DNA of 64,000 nt, from assembly GCF_901000735.1 (NCBI RefSeq), contig NC_081541.1, positions 4,829,021-4,893,020 of the forward strand. The letters are read 5' to 3'. Position numbers and translations under genes: made by a program. The notes under the pieces were generated by a model that saw nothing but the letters and a program-made list of their open reading frames with translations, made no database searches and was not told the origin of the DNA. Below, in pieces: positions 12,301 through 24,400 of this stretch (positions are counted from its first letter, which is position 1; every line of letters starts with the position of its first letter). Origin of the DNA: Corylus avellana (taxonomy: Eukaryota; Streptophyta; Magnoliopsida; Fagales; Betulaceae).

Positions 12301-14246
12301 TGAGCATCACTTGACGGTCAAAAATGAAACAACTCGTGAATGTGAAGTTTGATGAACAAAGTTCACCTACGGATAAGACTGATAATGAACAATTTCTTAC
12401 AGATTCATAGTAGCTAGAAAAGACTTATTATGTAGCAAATGGTAGAGAGGAATTTGAGAATATGGTTTCTTTTTCTTTAACAACTAGTATGGGAGATCCA
12501 TCGTGTGTTCCCAATACTATCAATGGGAATGTGATCTGATGGAATTCAACTAAGGTGGATATATGTTAATGTGACTTGACTTTCCATCACATCGATGGGC
12601 CCAAAATCTTGTCCAAGTTTCTTTAGGAAAAAAACTGTCCCGGGCTCTTTGTTTTCTCAGTGAAGAAACCTTCACCCGGCCGCCACACCAAAGAAAAGGG
12701 AGAAAATTAAGAGAATTTTTGGAAAATATTGACAATTTTTTATAGTTTGGAGGAATATTAATTGTCAATTAGATGATAGTTTGAAAGGACTATGTANNNN
12801 NNNNNNNNNNNNNNNNNNNNNNNNNNNNNNNNNNNNNNNNNNNNNNNNNNNNNNNNNNNNNNNNNNNNNNNNNNNNNNNNNNNNNNNNNNNNNNNNACTT
12901 TCACACCGGGGGGAAGGGGTGACCCACGCAAAGGTGGCTGCGGGTGGCTCACGGGCCACCCACCACCCCACCGGCAGACACCCCCTCTAATTTTTTTTTA
13001 ATTTAAATTTTATTTGAAAACATTTAAATATTTATTTTATATATATATTATTTTGGTAAAAATTTATTTTTTTATAATTTTTTAAAGGGTAGTGACGTTT
13101 GAATAGTGCAAAATGGCACCAAATAGTGTCGTTTTCACTGTTCAAATGACACTAGCTCATTTTCTAGTCTATGCACTTTTTGTCATTTTGAAAAAGACAC
13201 TATTTTTGAACGTCACTAGACAAATAATGATGTTTTTTGGGCCAAAAACGTCATTATTTGTGAGTCATTAATCATCAAACTTTTTGTAGTGATATGAAAA
13301 ATTTGTATGATTTATATGAGTAGCACTTTAATTTCCTTTGTTTTTGTTTCTAAATACAAATACATGCAGGTCAGTGACATTTGACTTCATGTGGGAACCT
13401 CAATAATTTTATATATCTAAGATTTTTCATTCTGCAATTGCTTCATGCTGATCTTAACTCAAAAGTCTCGAGCTGGTAAATTTGTAGGTGAAATCAAGGC
13501 TAAATGGAGAATATGGAGGTGTAGACTTGAGGAATCCTCTTGGACAGTTTGCTAATTAAGGTGATTACCAAAGACGCGGCAAAAGAGTTGATGCAAAAGA
13601 AAAGATCAAAAACAACTCAAGCCGACTTTAATTTGGGAGGATTTTTTTTTACTTTGAGTGAGGACGAGAATAAGGAAAAGAATCGCATAGCAGATAGAAT
13701 AAAGGAAACAATTACTGCTACTGCTGAAAAGATAAAAGCTTATGACCATGGAAAAATTATAATGTTTTCTGACAAGGCTTACACATTTCATGGAGTTTCT
13801 TAATCATTCTCAAGCTTCTCATAGTTATTATTGGGGTCTTTCTTCTCCATGGGGATATTAGTGCCCAATCCACGTTGAGTCCCAAGTTGAAATCGCATTA
13901 CTTTTGCATGTTATGTGAGTGCATAGATTGCATGAGAAACACCATGGTTGTGAATATCACTGATGATATATATACTTCTCGGCGGGCAGACATGCTTGAG
14001 AACCTTGCAATTTGCAAGATTTAAAACTGAATTTGTCTTTGATCATTTGAAGAGAGTTACACATGCTCATTTTGGTCTTTATGTTGACAAGCAAGTTGAC
14101 AATGTCAACTCGATAGAGATATTGAAAAGCTTGAGGCACTGAAAAGGAAAAGCGAGCGCATAAAATCTGCAAAATCTCTGCTAATTGAGGAATGTTTGAG
14201 AGAGGCTTTTGTACTGAGAAAAGGTAAACAAAGCAATTACGTCTAG
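9364..14246 (+). CDS. DC1 domain protein; DC1 exon intact, second exon degenerate
   Basis: Exon 1 (9364-10872) is open for 503 codons and encodes eight DC1 modules with CxxC and HxxC zinc-ligand pairs, for example HPHPLAL, HQHPLLLL, HGHPLMSL and HVDPLILTN. It ends at the same VKCVISK/GT donor as its paralogues. The intron to 13487 is 2.6 kb and was enlarged by repeats, a gap and a CACTA-like element. The conserved acceptor TTTGTAG at 13481-13487 opens exon 2, but a small insertion brings a TAA at 13557-13559, so a spliced product would be about 526 residues without the helical domain. Beyond it exon 2 persists only as remnants to 14246. These include the segment ITKDAAKELMQ in another frame, a further frameshift near 13787, and a loss of about 120 bp near 13850. 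Without splicing the frame would end at 10902 (512 residues). The gene may still make a DC1-only protein. Confidence 0.8.
12092..12290 (+). repeat. 51-bp tandem repeats that keep a reading frame
   Basis: Units start at 12143, 12194 and 12245, exactly 51 bp apart, with a more degenerate unit before 12143. Each begins CGTCTT(A/G)AC and contains CCAACGAGAAA or a variant. Because 51 is a multiple of three, an open frame at 12080-12352 (90 codons) reads a 17-residue repeat, with units such as RLNGTANRKGINYVSHF. Related words at about 11535-11620 (GGCAATAACTATGTGTCACA) suggest an older, longer array. No known family was recognised. It could be plain satellite-like sequence. Confidence 0.7.
12797..12896. 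other. Assembly gap (100 N)
   Basis: Exactly 100 N inside the large intron. It hides the left end of the CACTA-like element that follows. Confidence 0.99.
12897..13291. mobile_element. CACTA-like non-autonomous element, truncated by a gap
   Basis: It ends at 13281-13291 with TTTTTGTAGTG, the terminal inverted repeat of CACTA elements. Inside it has ACGTCATTATTTG and GTCATTTTGAAAAAG subterminal words and a GC-rich GGTGGC/GCCACCC patch at 12900-12990. It matches the complete element at 33055-33877 in inverted orientation. Its other end lies in or beyond the gap at 12797-12896. Confidence 0.8.
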
Positions 14247-15886
14247 GCTACTATAGATGTCAACATTGTTAAACGTTTATTTCTATGCACGTATGTTTTG
14301 GTCTTTTATATAATTAGTCATATAGTTGCAAGTTGCTACTTATTGTATTACTTGTTAGAATATATGATACGATTCCATATTAAATTTATATTCCTTACAA
14401 AATAATTACCTTTTATAATGGACTTATTAGGTTTGATGATAATCAAATCATTTTGATTATAATGGTATGACAATGACATCAATGACCGAGAATACACATA
14501 AATGCAATACAAGAAACAGGGGAGTCCAATTTTTGAACTGATTCTATAAATTTCTATAGAGCTCAACATTAATCCTCTACACTCTAACACACTCCCATTT
14601 CTTCTACATTGGAGGCTAAAAGGCAGGAATAAGAATATGGCAAACAATTACAATGGCTCGAGATGGACATGTAAAGCAAAGAATTTGCCAGAACCAATAC
14701 ACCTAAAAATACTATAAGATTAAACTTTTGAATTGTGTAATGTCTCAATATATTATATTATGGGCTCACTAAAAGACTTTACAAATATCAGTCGCCCAAA
14801 CACGATTGAGGTCCAGTCCAAGGGCAGGATCCTAACCCTTGCTAGTCTAGATAAATAAGAGGATTATCAGCAGTTAGATTGTTGGGCTGAAGTCCATTTG
14901 TAATAAATAGGCTAATTCAGTTGGTTACACAAGGTACGAGTTGTTTTGTAGTTTTTGTATAAAAGGCCCAAATTTGGCCAATCAAAATTCTATTTTCTCT
15001 CTGGTTTTTTCTTTGGAGATTGACTATCTCAAATCAGTCACCCATATCATCAGTTTTGTTCATATATATACATTTTTCACAAACAGCACTTACCATCAAA
15101 TTACATTAGAAAATTATACAAAAACAGAAAAGTCCTTTACACTAAATCTGTCTTACACAAGCAAATTTATTCTCAGCGTAGATCGCAGTTTTCCCTTTAA
15201 ATGAATGATTTCACGTTGTTAGATAAAGTATACAATGGCTTTTTAATTCTGTCTTACGCAAAGGATTTTGTTTCCTTTTTTCTTATAACTTGCGTCGAAC
15301 GAGGGACTAGAATCCACTCAACAAGTTGTGATTCTTTTTCACAACTTTATTTAATAGACAATTAAGTAAAAAAAATCACAATCTTGAATTATTTTCAGCT
15401 GAAATTGTTACTTTTATTAATGGTATATCGTTATTTTATTTTTTTCTATTCAGAAGCGCATGAGAGAGTGACTAACTTGCTAGCTATTCTACTTGTATAT
15501 AACCATAGTAACACTGACTTGTTGAAAATTAGTCAAGATGAGCATTACGATTGAATTGTAAGTTTTTAGATTTCACAGAATATAAGCCGATCAAGATTAT
15601 ACTTCACAAATATTTTTTTTAAAAAAAAAAAAAAAAAAAAAATTAAAAGAGTGACCATGCATGTACACCTATTTTTGCCACGAATCTTTTTTCCGGAGGG
15701 CCAATTAATCCAATGGTAGCGTCCCTAGCCTGTTAAATCATTCTCACTTGGTTTCTTTCTCTCGATCTAGATCTCAATTGTAGATCTCGACGCCAACACA
15801 TAGTATATGTATATTTCTTTTTTTAAAAAATATATGTTTAGTGATTTGGGTTAAAACATACCTAGATTAAAGAGAAAGACAGAGAG
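14247..15886. other. Duplicated intergenic block between DC1 copies 2 and 3
   Basis: No gene is recognisable. Sequence from about 14345 to 14695 reappears at 24015-24400. Sequence from about 14705 to 15886 reappears at 26690-28256, directly upstream of the fourth DC1 copy. A poly-A tract lies at 15618-15640. The last few hundred bases are therefore the ancestral DC1 promoter region. Confidence 0.8.
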
Positions 15887-18623
15887 ATGGAGATTATTAA
15901 GCATTTCAGTCACGAGCATGTGTTATCGCTGAGTGAAAAGAAGGCAGAAGATTATATTTCATGCAAAGCATGCGATGAAGATTGCGATGAAGGTGTGATG
16001 ATCTACAGCTGCAGGGAATCTGATTGTAGGTTCTCCCTGCACGAATCATGTGCAAAGCTACCGCAGGAGTTGCACAACCCCCTTCTTCACCCACACCCTC
16101 TTTCCCTAGTATACCTAAAGCGCGGCATATTTGGGTGTAAAGCTTGTAGCAAAATTTGCGGGCGCTTCACCTTCCGCTGCTAAGAGGACTGCAACGTCAA
16201 CTTTGATGTTAAGTGCGCTTTTATAAGGCCAGCGATAGAAGAAAGGGAGGAGGCAGTTCCTACATTTTAGCCACCATGAGCATCCATTGCTACTCTTCGA
16301 GAACATGCCTGGCGATCGCATTGGCTGCCGCGTGTGTGGAAGACACTGCTCGGACCCGACCTATGGTTGCTTCCCATGTCGCTACTTTTTCCATCGATCG
16401 TGTTTTGAGCGAAAGTTGCCGGAAGAGATACTACACTACTTTCATCCCTACCCTCTGGCTCTCACCTTGTACACTGTCCCTGCTAACTCTTCTTACAATT
16501 GCAGAGCTTGTGGCCAATACCGTTCCAAGGAAGCCTTTTCCTATGCCTGTAGTCGGTGCCATTTTGTGATGGATGTTGATTGCACTCTATTGCCCCAATC
16601 TAAAAGCGAAGGACAGATTCTCCATTTCCTCCACGGCCATCCATTGTCACAATCTCTAACATCAACGCTGATCACAAGGTGAATTGTACTGTATGTGGGA
16701 ACAGCTGCACAGATCCTGCATATGCTTGTGGCAGACATAATTGCTGTGAGAAATTTTACATTCACAAATCATGCCTTGAGTGGCCGCAAGAGATTTTCCA
16801 TCCCTTTCATCCAAACCACCCTCTCACCCTCTCATCACCCTGGCAGCGTAGAGCAGGTCGACAATGCAATGCATGTCGCACGGATATCTGGGACGGGTGC
16901 TGCACCTACATTTGTGAGTGTAAGAATTGCAGCTTTTGCTTGCACATAGAATGCAGTGTGATAATGGCTGCCATAAAGTACGAAGGCCACGATCACCTTC
17001 TACAATGGATCCAATTCAAGAACAATATAGGTGGTGAACTATATGATATAGTACTCGAGTGCAACGCTTGCAATAAATCCACCTGTGGATCATATGGTTT
17101 CAGTTGTCTGTCTTGTGAGTTCAATCTCCCTCATACGTGTGGTCCATTACCATCTACCATTAAACACAAATGCCACATCGATCCCCTTGTTCTTACAAAT
17201 TCTCCTGCTGAACTTGAAGATGAGACGGATGATGAATTCTATTGCGATACTTGTGAGGAAGAAATGGATCCACTATTACCCATTTATCAATGCGTAGAAT
17301 GTCACTTTGCTGCTGAAGTTAAATGCGTCATTTCTGAGGTAATATAGGTATATGAAAGGAGAAATTCTAAAAGTCGATCTTGTGTTTTTTTTATCTCATT
17401 CTAAGAATGATGTGGCTTTAGAAATCACAATTAAACTTGTGATTAATCACTATTAAATTTTGATTAAATGCAAATTTTAACTGCCACTTCATTTTTAAAG
17501 GGAAACAAGAATGACTTTTAGATTTACTCATATGTGAAAGAATTGTATGATATATATATATATATATAATGAAAGAGCACTTAAGCACTTTAAGTATTTC
17601 CTTTTTCCTTTTTTATTTTTTATTTTTTATTTTTTATAAAAATACATATATGTTAGTGTCATTTGATGTCGTGTGGGGTTGGGTCAATAATTTTATATGT
17701 CAAAATTTTCATTTTACAACTGGTTCATGGTCTTATTAACTCAAAGCTTCTAGTTGGTTTGTAGGTAATAGCATCGCTAAATGGATAATATGGAGATGCA
17801 GAGTTGAGGAATCCTCTTGGACAGTTTGGTAAGTTGATTACCAAAGATGCGGCAAAAGAGATAGTGCAAGGGAAAGAAAAACAACTCAAGTCGACTTTAA
17901 CATGGTATGATGTTTTTCAAACTTTGACTGAAGATGAGAAGAAAGAAAAGAATCTTTTAGAGGATAGAATAAAGAAAACAGCTACTGCTGAAAAGATAGA
18001 AGCTTATGACCATGAGGAAATTTTAATGTTTTCTGACAAAGCTTATACACATTTCATGAAATTTCTTGATCATTCTAAGGTCTCGATTGGCAAGTTTCCT
18101 TTTGTTTGGGATCTGTCTTCTCATACAAAAGAAGAAGAGGTTGTGAATGTTGGGGACTACATGACTACTCGTAAATTGGCCCCCATCTTAAAGCACTTGC
18201 TTTCTAACCACGAGGATATTGATGCCGAGTGTACATCAAGTCCCAAGTTGAAATCTCTTTTATTTTACACATTATGTGAGTGCATAGATCGCATGAGAAA
18301 CACCATGGTTGTGGATATCACTCATGATATACTGCAAGGCTGGTGGAGATCGATGCTTGAAAATCTTGCAATTTGTGGGATTTAAAGTTGATTTTGCCTT
18401 TCATCGTTTGAAGAGAGTTACACATGCTCATTTTGGCCTTTATGTTGAAAAGCAAGTGGACAATGCTCTTGATCAACTTGATAGAGATATTGAGGCATTT
18501 ATAAGGAAACGTGAGCGCATAAAATCTGCAAAATCTGCAAAATTCAGATTAAATATTGAAGAATGCTTGAGAGAGGGTTCTCTACTGGGAAAAGGTAAAG
18601 CAGTTGCGTCTAATCTACTATAG
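15887..18623 (+). pseudogene. DC1 domain protein gene, multiply disabled
   Basis: The layout is the same as the intact copy: exon 1 at 15887-17338, an intron of about 426 bp, and exon 2 at 17765-18623. Eight DC1 modules are recognisable, starting from MEIIKHFSHEHVLSL. Lesions visible against the paralogues are: a TAA at 16181-16183 where a Cys-Tyr pair is expected; a deletion of about 5 bp near 16267 that shifts frame; another shift near 16660-16680; a TAA near 17786 where paralogues read GAA; and a frameshift near 18345 that ends one frame at 18385 and resumes in another at about 18350. The helical domain is otherwise well preserved, with segments FSDKAYTHFMKFLDH, KLAPILKHLL and THAHFGLYV. 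Loss of function therefore appears recent. No full-length product is possible. Confidence 0.92.
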
Positions 18624-19876
18624 ATGTCAACATTGTTTAACGTCTAATTTCCATATATACATGTATGTTTATTTCTTTTGTATTAGTTTGTCTTATTTAT
18701 ATATGAGGAAGTTATAGTGGGGTTCTCATTGTGGTAATTATATCTTTACAGCATGAATGTGTAATAAAATTCATCATATATAATATAGATGATGTCACGA
18801 TATGCAATATAAGAAACTGTTTGTATTCAAGTACCATTAGGACAGAAATTTAAATGGGTTGGAGAATATTTCCTTCACACTAGTTTAGAAAAAATTTATG
18901 TCTTTATCATTATATTAGGGGTACAATTTTAATATAAACTCCTTGTAAACTTGACGCGGTAGATAATTAAACTTGCGCCAAAGAAGATAATTAATTTATA
19001 TGAGATGATTCCCATTTATCTTAAGTAGCTAGAAAAAGGAAAAGTCATATCCTTTTTATGAATGGAAATCTTTCTGCTTGTTTTTAAGATGTTTGCAAGG
19101 AATTAAAGTTCGTGATCATAACATAGATAATGCCTAAGCAATATTCTTTTTGTTAATAAGATAACTACCAATGTGTTATTGCTTTTGAGGTAATTAATTA
19201 ATAAACATTATAAACTCGTTAAGAAGGTTATGAACTAACGCCACGTGAAGAAGGATAAAATATCAAAACAAAGAAAGAAAAAATTAATGATAAAATTTTT
19301 CGTTGATTCAGAGTCTCACCAGTCACCACTAAAGGAGAGATGAGTCACACCTCAAAAATATATAACTTATATATATATATATATATATATTGGGTCTCCA
19401 TTGAGTACAAGAACACACTTACTTATATATAACTCACTAACTAACTAACTAACTTGGGTCTCCATTGATCGAGTACGCTAACACACTTAATTATATTTTC
19501 ACTAACTTTGGTCCAAGTTCATTATTAAAATACAAAATAATGCTTAACTCTTGAAAATTTAATACTAATTGCTTCATCAATTATAGACTCTCAAATTAGT
19601 TTGTAAGGAAAGTTATATATAATACCCAAGCATTTTTCTTTTCATTATTTGTTAATTCCAAATTAACATTCATTCTCCCTCATTTACAAAATTAAAATTA
19701 CAGCTAGCAGTACACTCCACAAAATAGAAACACCCACGTTCAACACCAACAAATTAGGGACACCTAAATCATTAACATGCAAACTAAATATGAAACTGTA
19801 CGTGTATTTGCTCAAACCTCAATTCTGTTTTATCAAAATCTTCAACCCATAAACTAATCCAATCGACAAACTATTA
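18624..19876. other. AT-rich intergenic sequence
   Basis: No gene is recognisable. A TA run lies near 19366-19391. A short direct repeat containing TTGGGTCTCCATTGA occurs at about 19391 and 19455. Confidence 0.55.
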
Positions 19877-20448
19877 GAGCATCTCCAGCAGTGTAGCTAA
19901 AATGGAGATATTAGCTACATTTAACTATATTTTTTTTTTTTTCATTTTTTTTACTCCAACAGAATAGCTTCATATTAACTATTATACCTTAACTGCTACA
20001 GTGAATAGCTTCATATTGCTATTCACTGAATCACTATAGCATATTAGATTGTTGAATATAATATTATTTCTACATTATTTTCTCTCTCTTCTCTCCCTCC
20101 CTCAATGTTTCCCTCTCTTCTCTCTTCTCTATTCATGAATTATGATACAAATTCAAGTCTTTTGAATTACTAAAAACTCAAAAAAAGAATAACATGCATG
20201 CATATAATTGACAAACTAAAAATGAAAAAATAAAAATAACACACAAGTATGTTGTGTGAATCAATTCTATTGCAATTTACAAGATGATGCAAAAGCGGTT
20301 GCGGATAAAAAAATAAAAATAAAAAGATTAAAAAATAATATTTAATAAAATAAAGAATCTATTAGAGTTGATATTAAAAAATGAGTAGTTAAAATAGAGA
20401 ATTGTGCTTTTTGACTAGGTTGAATACCTCTTACTGCTGGAGATGCTC
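19877..20448. mobile_element. PIF/Harbinger-type (Tourist-like) MITE
   Basis: The termini are inverted repeats, GAGCATCTCCAGCAGT on the left and ACTGCTGGAGATGCTC on the right. They are bounded by TTA at 19874-19876 and TTA at 20449-20451, the 3-bp duplication typical of PIF/Harbinger elements. The 572-bp interior is AT-rich and non-coding. Confidence 0.85.
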
Positions 20449-21429
20449 TTACCCATATCAAATTTGAAGAAGCGTGCAACTCCCTCCAACTCCAAGATAT
20501 CTCCAGGAAAGTCATATATAAGAATTTCAATTCACGTAAGAACATCTTAATATAAACCAATTACTTTTTTTAAAAAAAATAAAATTCCCTAAATTTTCAA
20601 TTCTTCTCGGCTACCAAAAGTTTTAGCTCAACTGAAACTCTAGCCCTTTCCAAAAATGCCACCACATATTGAAACCGCATCTACGTTATATATATTACTC
20701 TCAAAATTTCTACTTTCTCTCAATCTTGTGAACCTAATCTGCACGAAATTGCTATGAGAAAGGATTTTTGATGCAGCGTGATTTAATAGGCTGCAGCGAA
20801 GAACATCAATAAGCAACGGATAAATAACTCCAAATCTAGATTCTATCAAAGACATAAGAATTTTTCTAAAAACAATAGATACTCTCTAAAGTTTAAAGGA
20901 AAAGAAGAATAAACTCAACTTTGGGTATTTTTATTAATCAAAATCAATAATAAAACAACTACCCATAAATTAGAGGCTATAAGCATGTATTTATAGCCTC
21001 AAGACTCATAAACCTAATAAAATATGACATAAATACCCCTAAAACCCTGAACCTAATAAAATAATGAAATATTGACTCCCAAAACCCTAATCCTACTAAA
21101 ACAAGGAAATAAAGACGGTTTAACCTAATTAAAACGCAGAAAATAACATAATGGTCCTGCGTGCGCTCGATCGCAACACGTGGGCTATCGATCGCAAACC
21201 AAGCGCTCGATCGCAGTTACAGCGTGCTCTTGATCGTAGTACCAGACACCCAATTGTTATCCAATCTACATCAATTTTGAATACCCAAAAGATGACCAAA
21301 AGAACTTCGATTATTACCTCACCCACTATAGAGAAAATAATCCTTAACAAAAGGTGGACAGAAATCTAGATATTTCATCCTTGTAGCCATTGTTTGTCCC
21401 AAATTTTGGTGGATATGTGCATTCTTTGA
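20449..21429. other. Intergenic sequence with LTR-retrotransposon-like debris
   Basis: No gene is recognisable. Three spaced variants of CGCTCGATCGCA lie at about 21169-21240, a pattern seen in degraded repeat sequence. Runs of CCTAATAAAAT-like words lie at 21010-21120. The class could not be fixed. Confidence 0.45.
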
Positions 21430-21835
21430 GGTGATGTAGGAGAAAATTCACAAAACTGTTATTTTAATTATGCATGTGTGTTTTAATTTTCCTTTTTAAT
21501 AAGGACTAGGTTTTCCCATTTCCATTAGGATTATATTTTCCTTTTTTAATAAGGATTGAGTTTTTCCTTTCCTATTATGATTTGTTTTCCTTTTCCTATT
21601 AGGATTTGTTTTCCAATTAGGTTTGTTTTTCCTTTTCCTTGTTGGTTTAGGAGGTGCCTAACCTATATAAAGGCATCTAGTCTTTGTTATTTTGGAATTC
21701 AGTTTATACTATCAATTAAATTTAAGTTTTTTAGAATTATTTCTCTGTTTGCTTATTTGGGGAAATTAGGGACTTTTTCTTCTCTATTTGTTATTTTCTC
21801 TCTTCCTGAATTCCCTTTTCAACCTTCAACTAGTG
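21430..21835 (+). mobile_element. Possible solo LTR or LTR fragment
   Basis: Repeated TTAGGATT.GTTTTCC words are followed by CTATATAAAGG at about 21662 and a pyrimidine-rich tract, an arrangement like the U3-TATA-R-U5 order of a plant LTR. Terminal repeats and a target duplication were not identified. It runs directly into DC1 coding debris at about 21836. Confidence 0.4.
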
Positions 21836-22130
21836 GACATGCTTGAAAACCTTGCAGTTTGCAGAATTTCAAATTGAATTTGCTTATGATCGTTTGAAGA
21901 GAGTTACACATGCTCATTTTGGTCTTTATGTTGAAAAGCAAGTTGACAGTGCTATTCATCAACTTGATATAGATATTGAAAGCTTTCTGCAGATATTGAG
22001 GCACTTAAAAGCAAACGCAAGCACATAAAATTTGCAAAATCTACAAAATCCAGCTTAAATGTTGCAGAATGCTTGCGAGAGGCTTTGGTACTGAAAAAAG
22101 GTAAAGCAAATATGTCGATGCTACTATAGA
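21836..22130 (+). pseudogene. DC1 gene fragment (3' end of the helical-domain exon)
   Basis: The sequence matches the last third of exon 2 of the DC1 genes. It includes the parts encoding FDRLKRVTHAHFGLYVEKQV and EECLREA, plus the conserved 3' flank CTACTATAGATGTCAA. A duplicated stretch near 21970-22000 breaks the frame, and everything 5' of this point is missing. It is the tail of a lost fourth paralogue that once preceded the 28-kb copy, as the tail at about 14040-14246 precedes the 15.9-kb copy. Confidence 0.88.
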
Positions 22131-22195
22131 TGTCAATAGCGTTAAACGTACATCTATTTCCATGCATGTATATATGTTTTGGTCATTTGTATTAG

Positions 22196-23062
22196 TTTGT
22201 CTCCACCAGGTTCTTGGGCTCTGTCCGGGTCCAATGTCACCTGTCGCGGCTGTGTCCTCGTGTTCCGGCCAGTTTTCCCCGGCGGCCTTCCTCTTCGACA
22301 TGGTTTTTGCTTTGAGGGTTTTTGTTTATATGTTTTTATTTACACGTAATCGTTCTATTTCTTGTTGTTTTGTTATTGTTGTGTTTGTTTCTTGCTGTGT
22401 TTGTTTTGCTTGTTTTGTACACTTTGTGGGTGCCGCTCATGAGTGATTCACTCAAACTATACCCCCTGTTCTTTGAGTGTGACGCCGATCTCCTCCGCGC
22501 CAACTTCGCCGTCCATCGTCCATTGTTGGGTCTTTTCATGCGTCCCCCTCCGCAATAAGCTTCCAACGCCACCTTTCGCATCAGTTTCCAGCAAGCACGC
22601 GAACGGCTTTTCTTCCAACTGATGTCATTCGCCTAATGTACTCTTTCCTGTTATTTTTTTTCCCTATATTTGTTTTTGTTGCTTGTAATAAGGCTCTGTC
22701 CTCTCTCTTGATCTGCCCGCTTAATGCTCTTTTGGGTATTTGCTTTTGGTCTAGACCCTTAGGTTGTGGATGTGAACGATCCTGGCTTTCAGATCGAGGA
22801 GGTTGAATTTCGACATGGGTAGGGCTGTCAAAATTTACCGGAAAACCGAAACTGGAACCGGGAAACCAAGGACCAGGTTCCGGTTGCAAAAAAAAAAAAA
22901 CCGGGACCTCGGTTCCGGTCCCGGTTTTTGGCACCTGGTAAAAACCGGGAAAACTGAAACCGGGTATATATATATATATATATATATTTGTTTTTAGCCA
23001 TTTACCACTTAGGGTTCACGCATCTCTTCTTCCTTCCAGCCACCCTCTCTAACACACACACA

Positions 23063-23096
<34 letters not shown>

Positions 23097-23998
23097 ATGT
23101 GTGTCTTTTTGTCCATACATAATACATATATGTATTGGCATTGATTTTGTTGAGGGAGAGGAGTTTTGCTGGGTTTTGCTAAGGGAGGGGAGTTTTGGGT
23201 TGTTTTAGGTTGTGGGTTTTCTAGGTGTTGCTAGGTTTTGCTGAGGGAGATGAATTTTGGGTTGTTAATTTTTTGGGTTTTGTTGGGGTGTTTCCTGCCA
23301 TGGCCGAATGGTGGAGTTTTGGGTTAATTTTTTGATTTGATTTCATAGATGAGTTTGAGTTTGGGTTTGGATGTTTTCTTGAGTGTTTGTAACAATGGAA
23401 AAACAAGATTACTCTTGTTTGGAGAAGATGATGTTCTTGGACTGAGATGCAAGGTTTTTATGGCTGGGTCCGGCAAGAAAGTTGCCGGATAAGGTGACAG
23501 TGGGTTTCTTAAAAAATCGGTTATCAGACTAGGTAAAACCGGAACTGGCCGGTAACTCAGTTTTGAGAAACCGGAGCCGGAACCAGGACCCCGGTTAACC
23601 GGGGCCCCGGTTCTGACTTCGGTTTCTCAAAACCGAGAATCGGGGTACCCCGGTTCCGATTCCGGTTTTGGCCAAAAACTGGGAAACCGGACCGGGTTGA
23701 CACTCCTAGGCATGGAGGTTCTTTGCTCTCAGGGCCGAGGAATAAGAACTACCTATGCATTGAATTGAGTCTATCTTGTACAAATCTGTTTTTAAAACTG
23801 AAGGCTAGTCATGGGTTAGCGAATGTTGATGTCATTGATAGGTCTTGATTGCTAGATCGTTATATTTGTATCTTTGACGTCTATAACCTTAGCTTCTGCT
23901 ATGATTTGCTTCAGAGCTTTATGCTCTGTTTGTAAGAGCTCTTGCTCGCAATTTTTTCATCAATGAATGAGTATGAAATATTTTCCCTTTCGAATCAA
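22196..23998. mobile_element. Unclassified insertion of about 1.8 kb containing a nested hAT-like element
   Basis: Alignment with the paralogous flank at about 14280-14345 shows that extra DNA entered here. The left part (22196-22819) is GC-richer than its surroundings. The right end contains GCTCTTGCTCGCAATTTTTT and ATCAATGAATG-like sequence, which could be the 3' end of a LINE-type element. No reverse transcriptase or other domain was recognisable. The class is unknown. Confidence 0.55.
22820..23708. mobile_element. hAT-like non-autonomous element rich in CCGG words
   Basis: The left end reads TAGGGCTGTCAA. The right end is the reverse complement of TAGGAGTGTCAA. Flanking octamers GACATGGG (22812-22819) and GGCATGGA (23709-23716) match at six of eight positions, in keeping with an aged 8-bp hAT target duplication. 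Both subterminal zones are packed with ACCGG and CCGGTT words in opposing orientation. The middle holds TA and CT microsatellites. No transposase is present. Confidence 0.75.
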
Positions 23999-24400
23999 GT
24001 TAACAGTACCAACTATACTGTGTTACTTGGTAGAATATATGATATGATTCCTGATTAGATTTATATTCCTTATCGACCCAAAAAAAAAAAAGATTTATAT
24101 TCCTTACAAAATAATTACCTTTTTATAATTGACTAATTAGGTTTTTGATTATAATGGTATAAAAACGACATCAATGGAGAATAGACATAAATGCAATAGA
24201 AGAAACAGGGGAGTCCAATTTTTGAACTGATTCTATAAATTTCTATGGAGCTGAACAATCCTCTACACTCTAACACACTCCCATTTCTTCTACATTGGAG
24301 GCTAAAAAGCAGGAATAAGAATATGGCAAACAATTACAATGGTCTGAGATGGACATGTAAAGCGAAGAACTTGCCAGAGCCAATACCCCTAAAAAGTTTC
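23999..24400. repeat. Copy of the 14345-14695 intergenic segment
   Basis: The segment from ACTTGGTAGAATATATGAT through ACATTGGAGGCTAAAA and GGACATGTAAAGCGAAGAA closely matches the flank downstream of the second DC1 gene. This documents a tandem duplication. Confidence 0.85.

Larger units (their letters stand above)
10873..13487 (+). other. Enlarged intron of the second DC1 gene
   Basis: The conserved donor and acceptor bracket 2.6 kb, compared with 91-680 bp in the paralogues. It contains poly-A tracts, a 51-bp tandem repeat array, a 100-N gap and the end of a CACTA-like element. Short open frames at 11392-11999 on the minus strand look like chance or repeat sequence. Confidence 0.7.
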
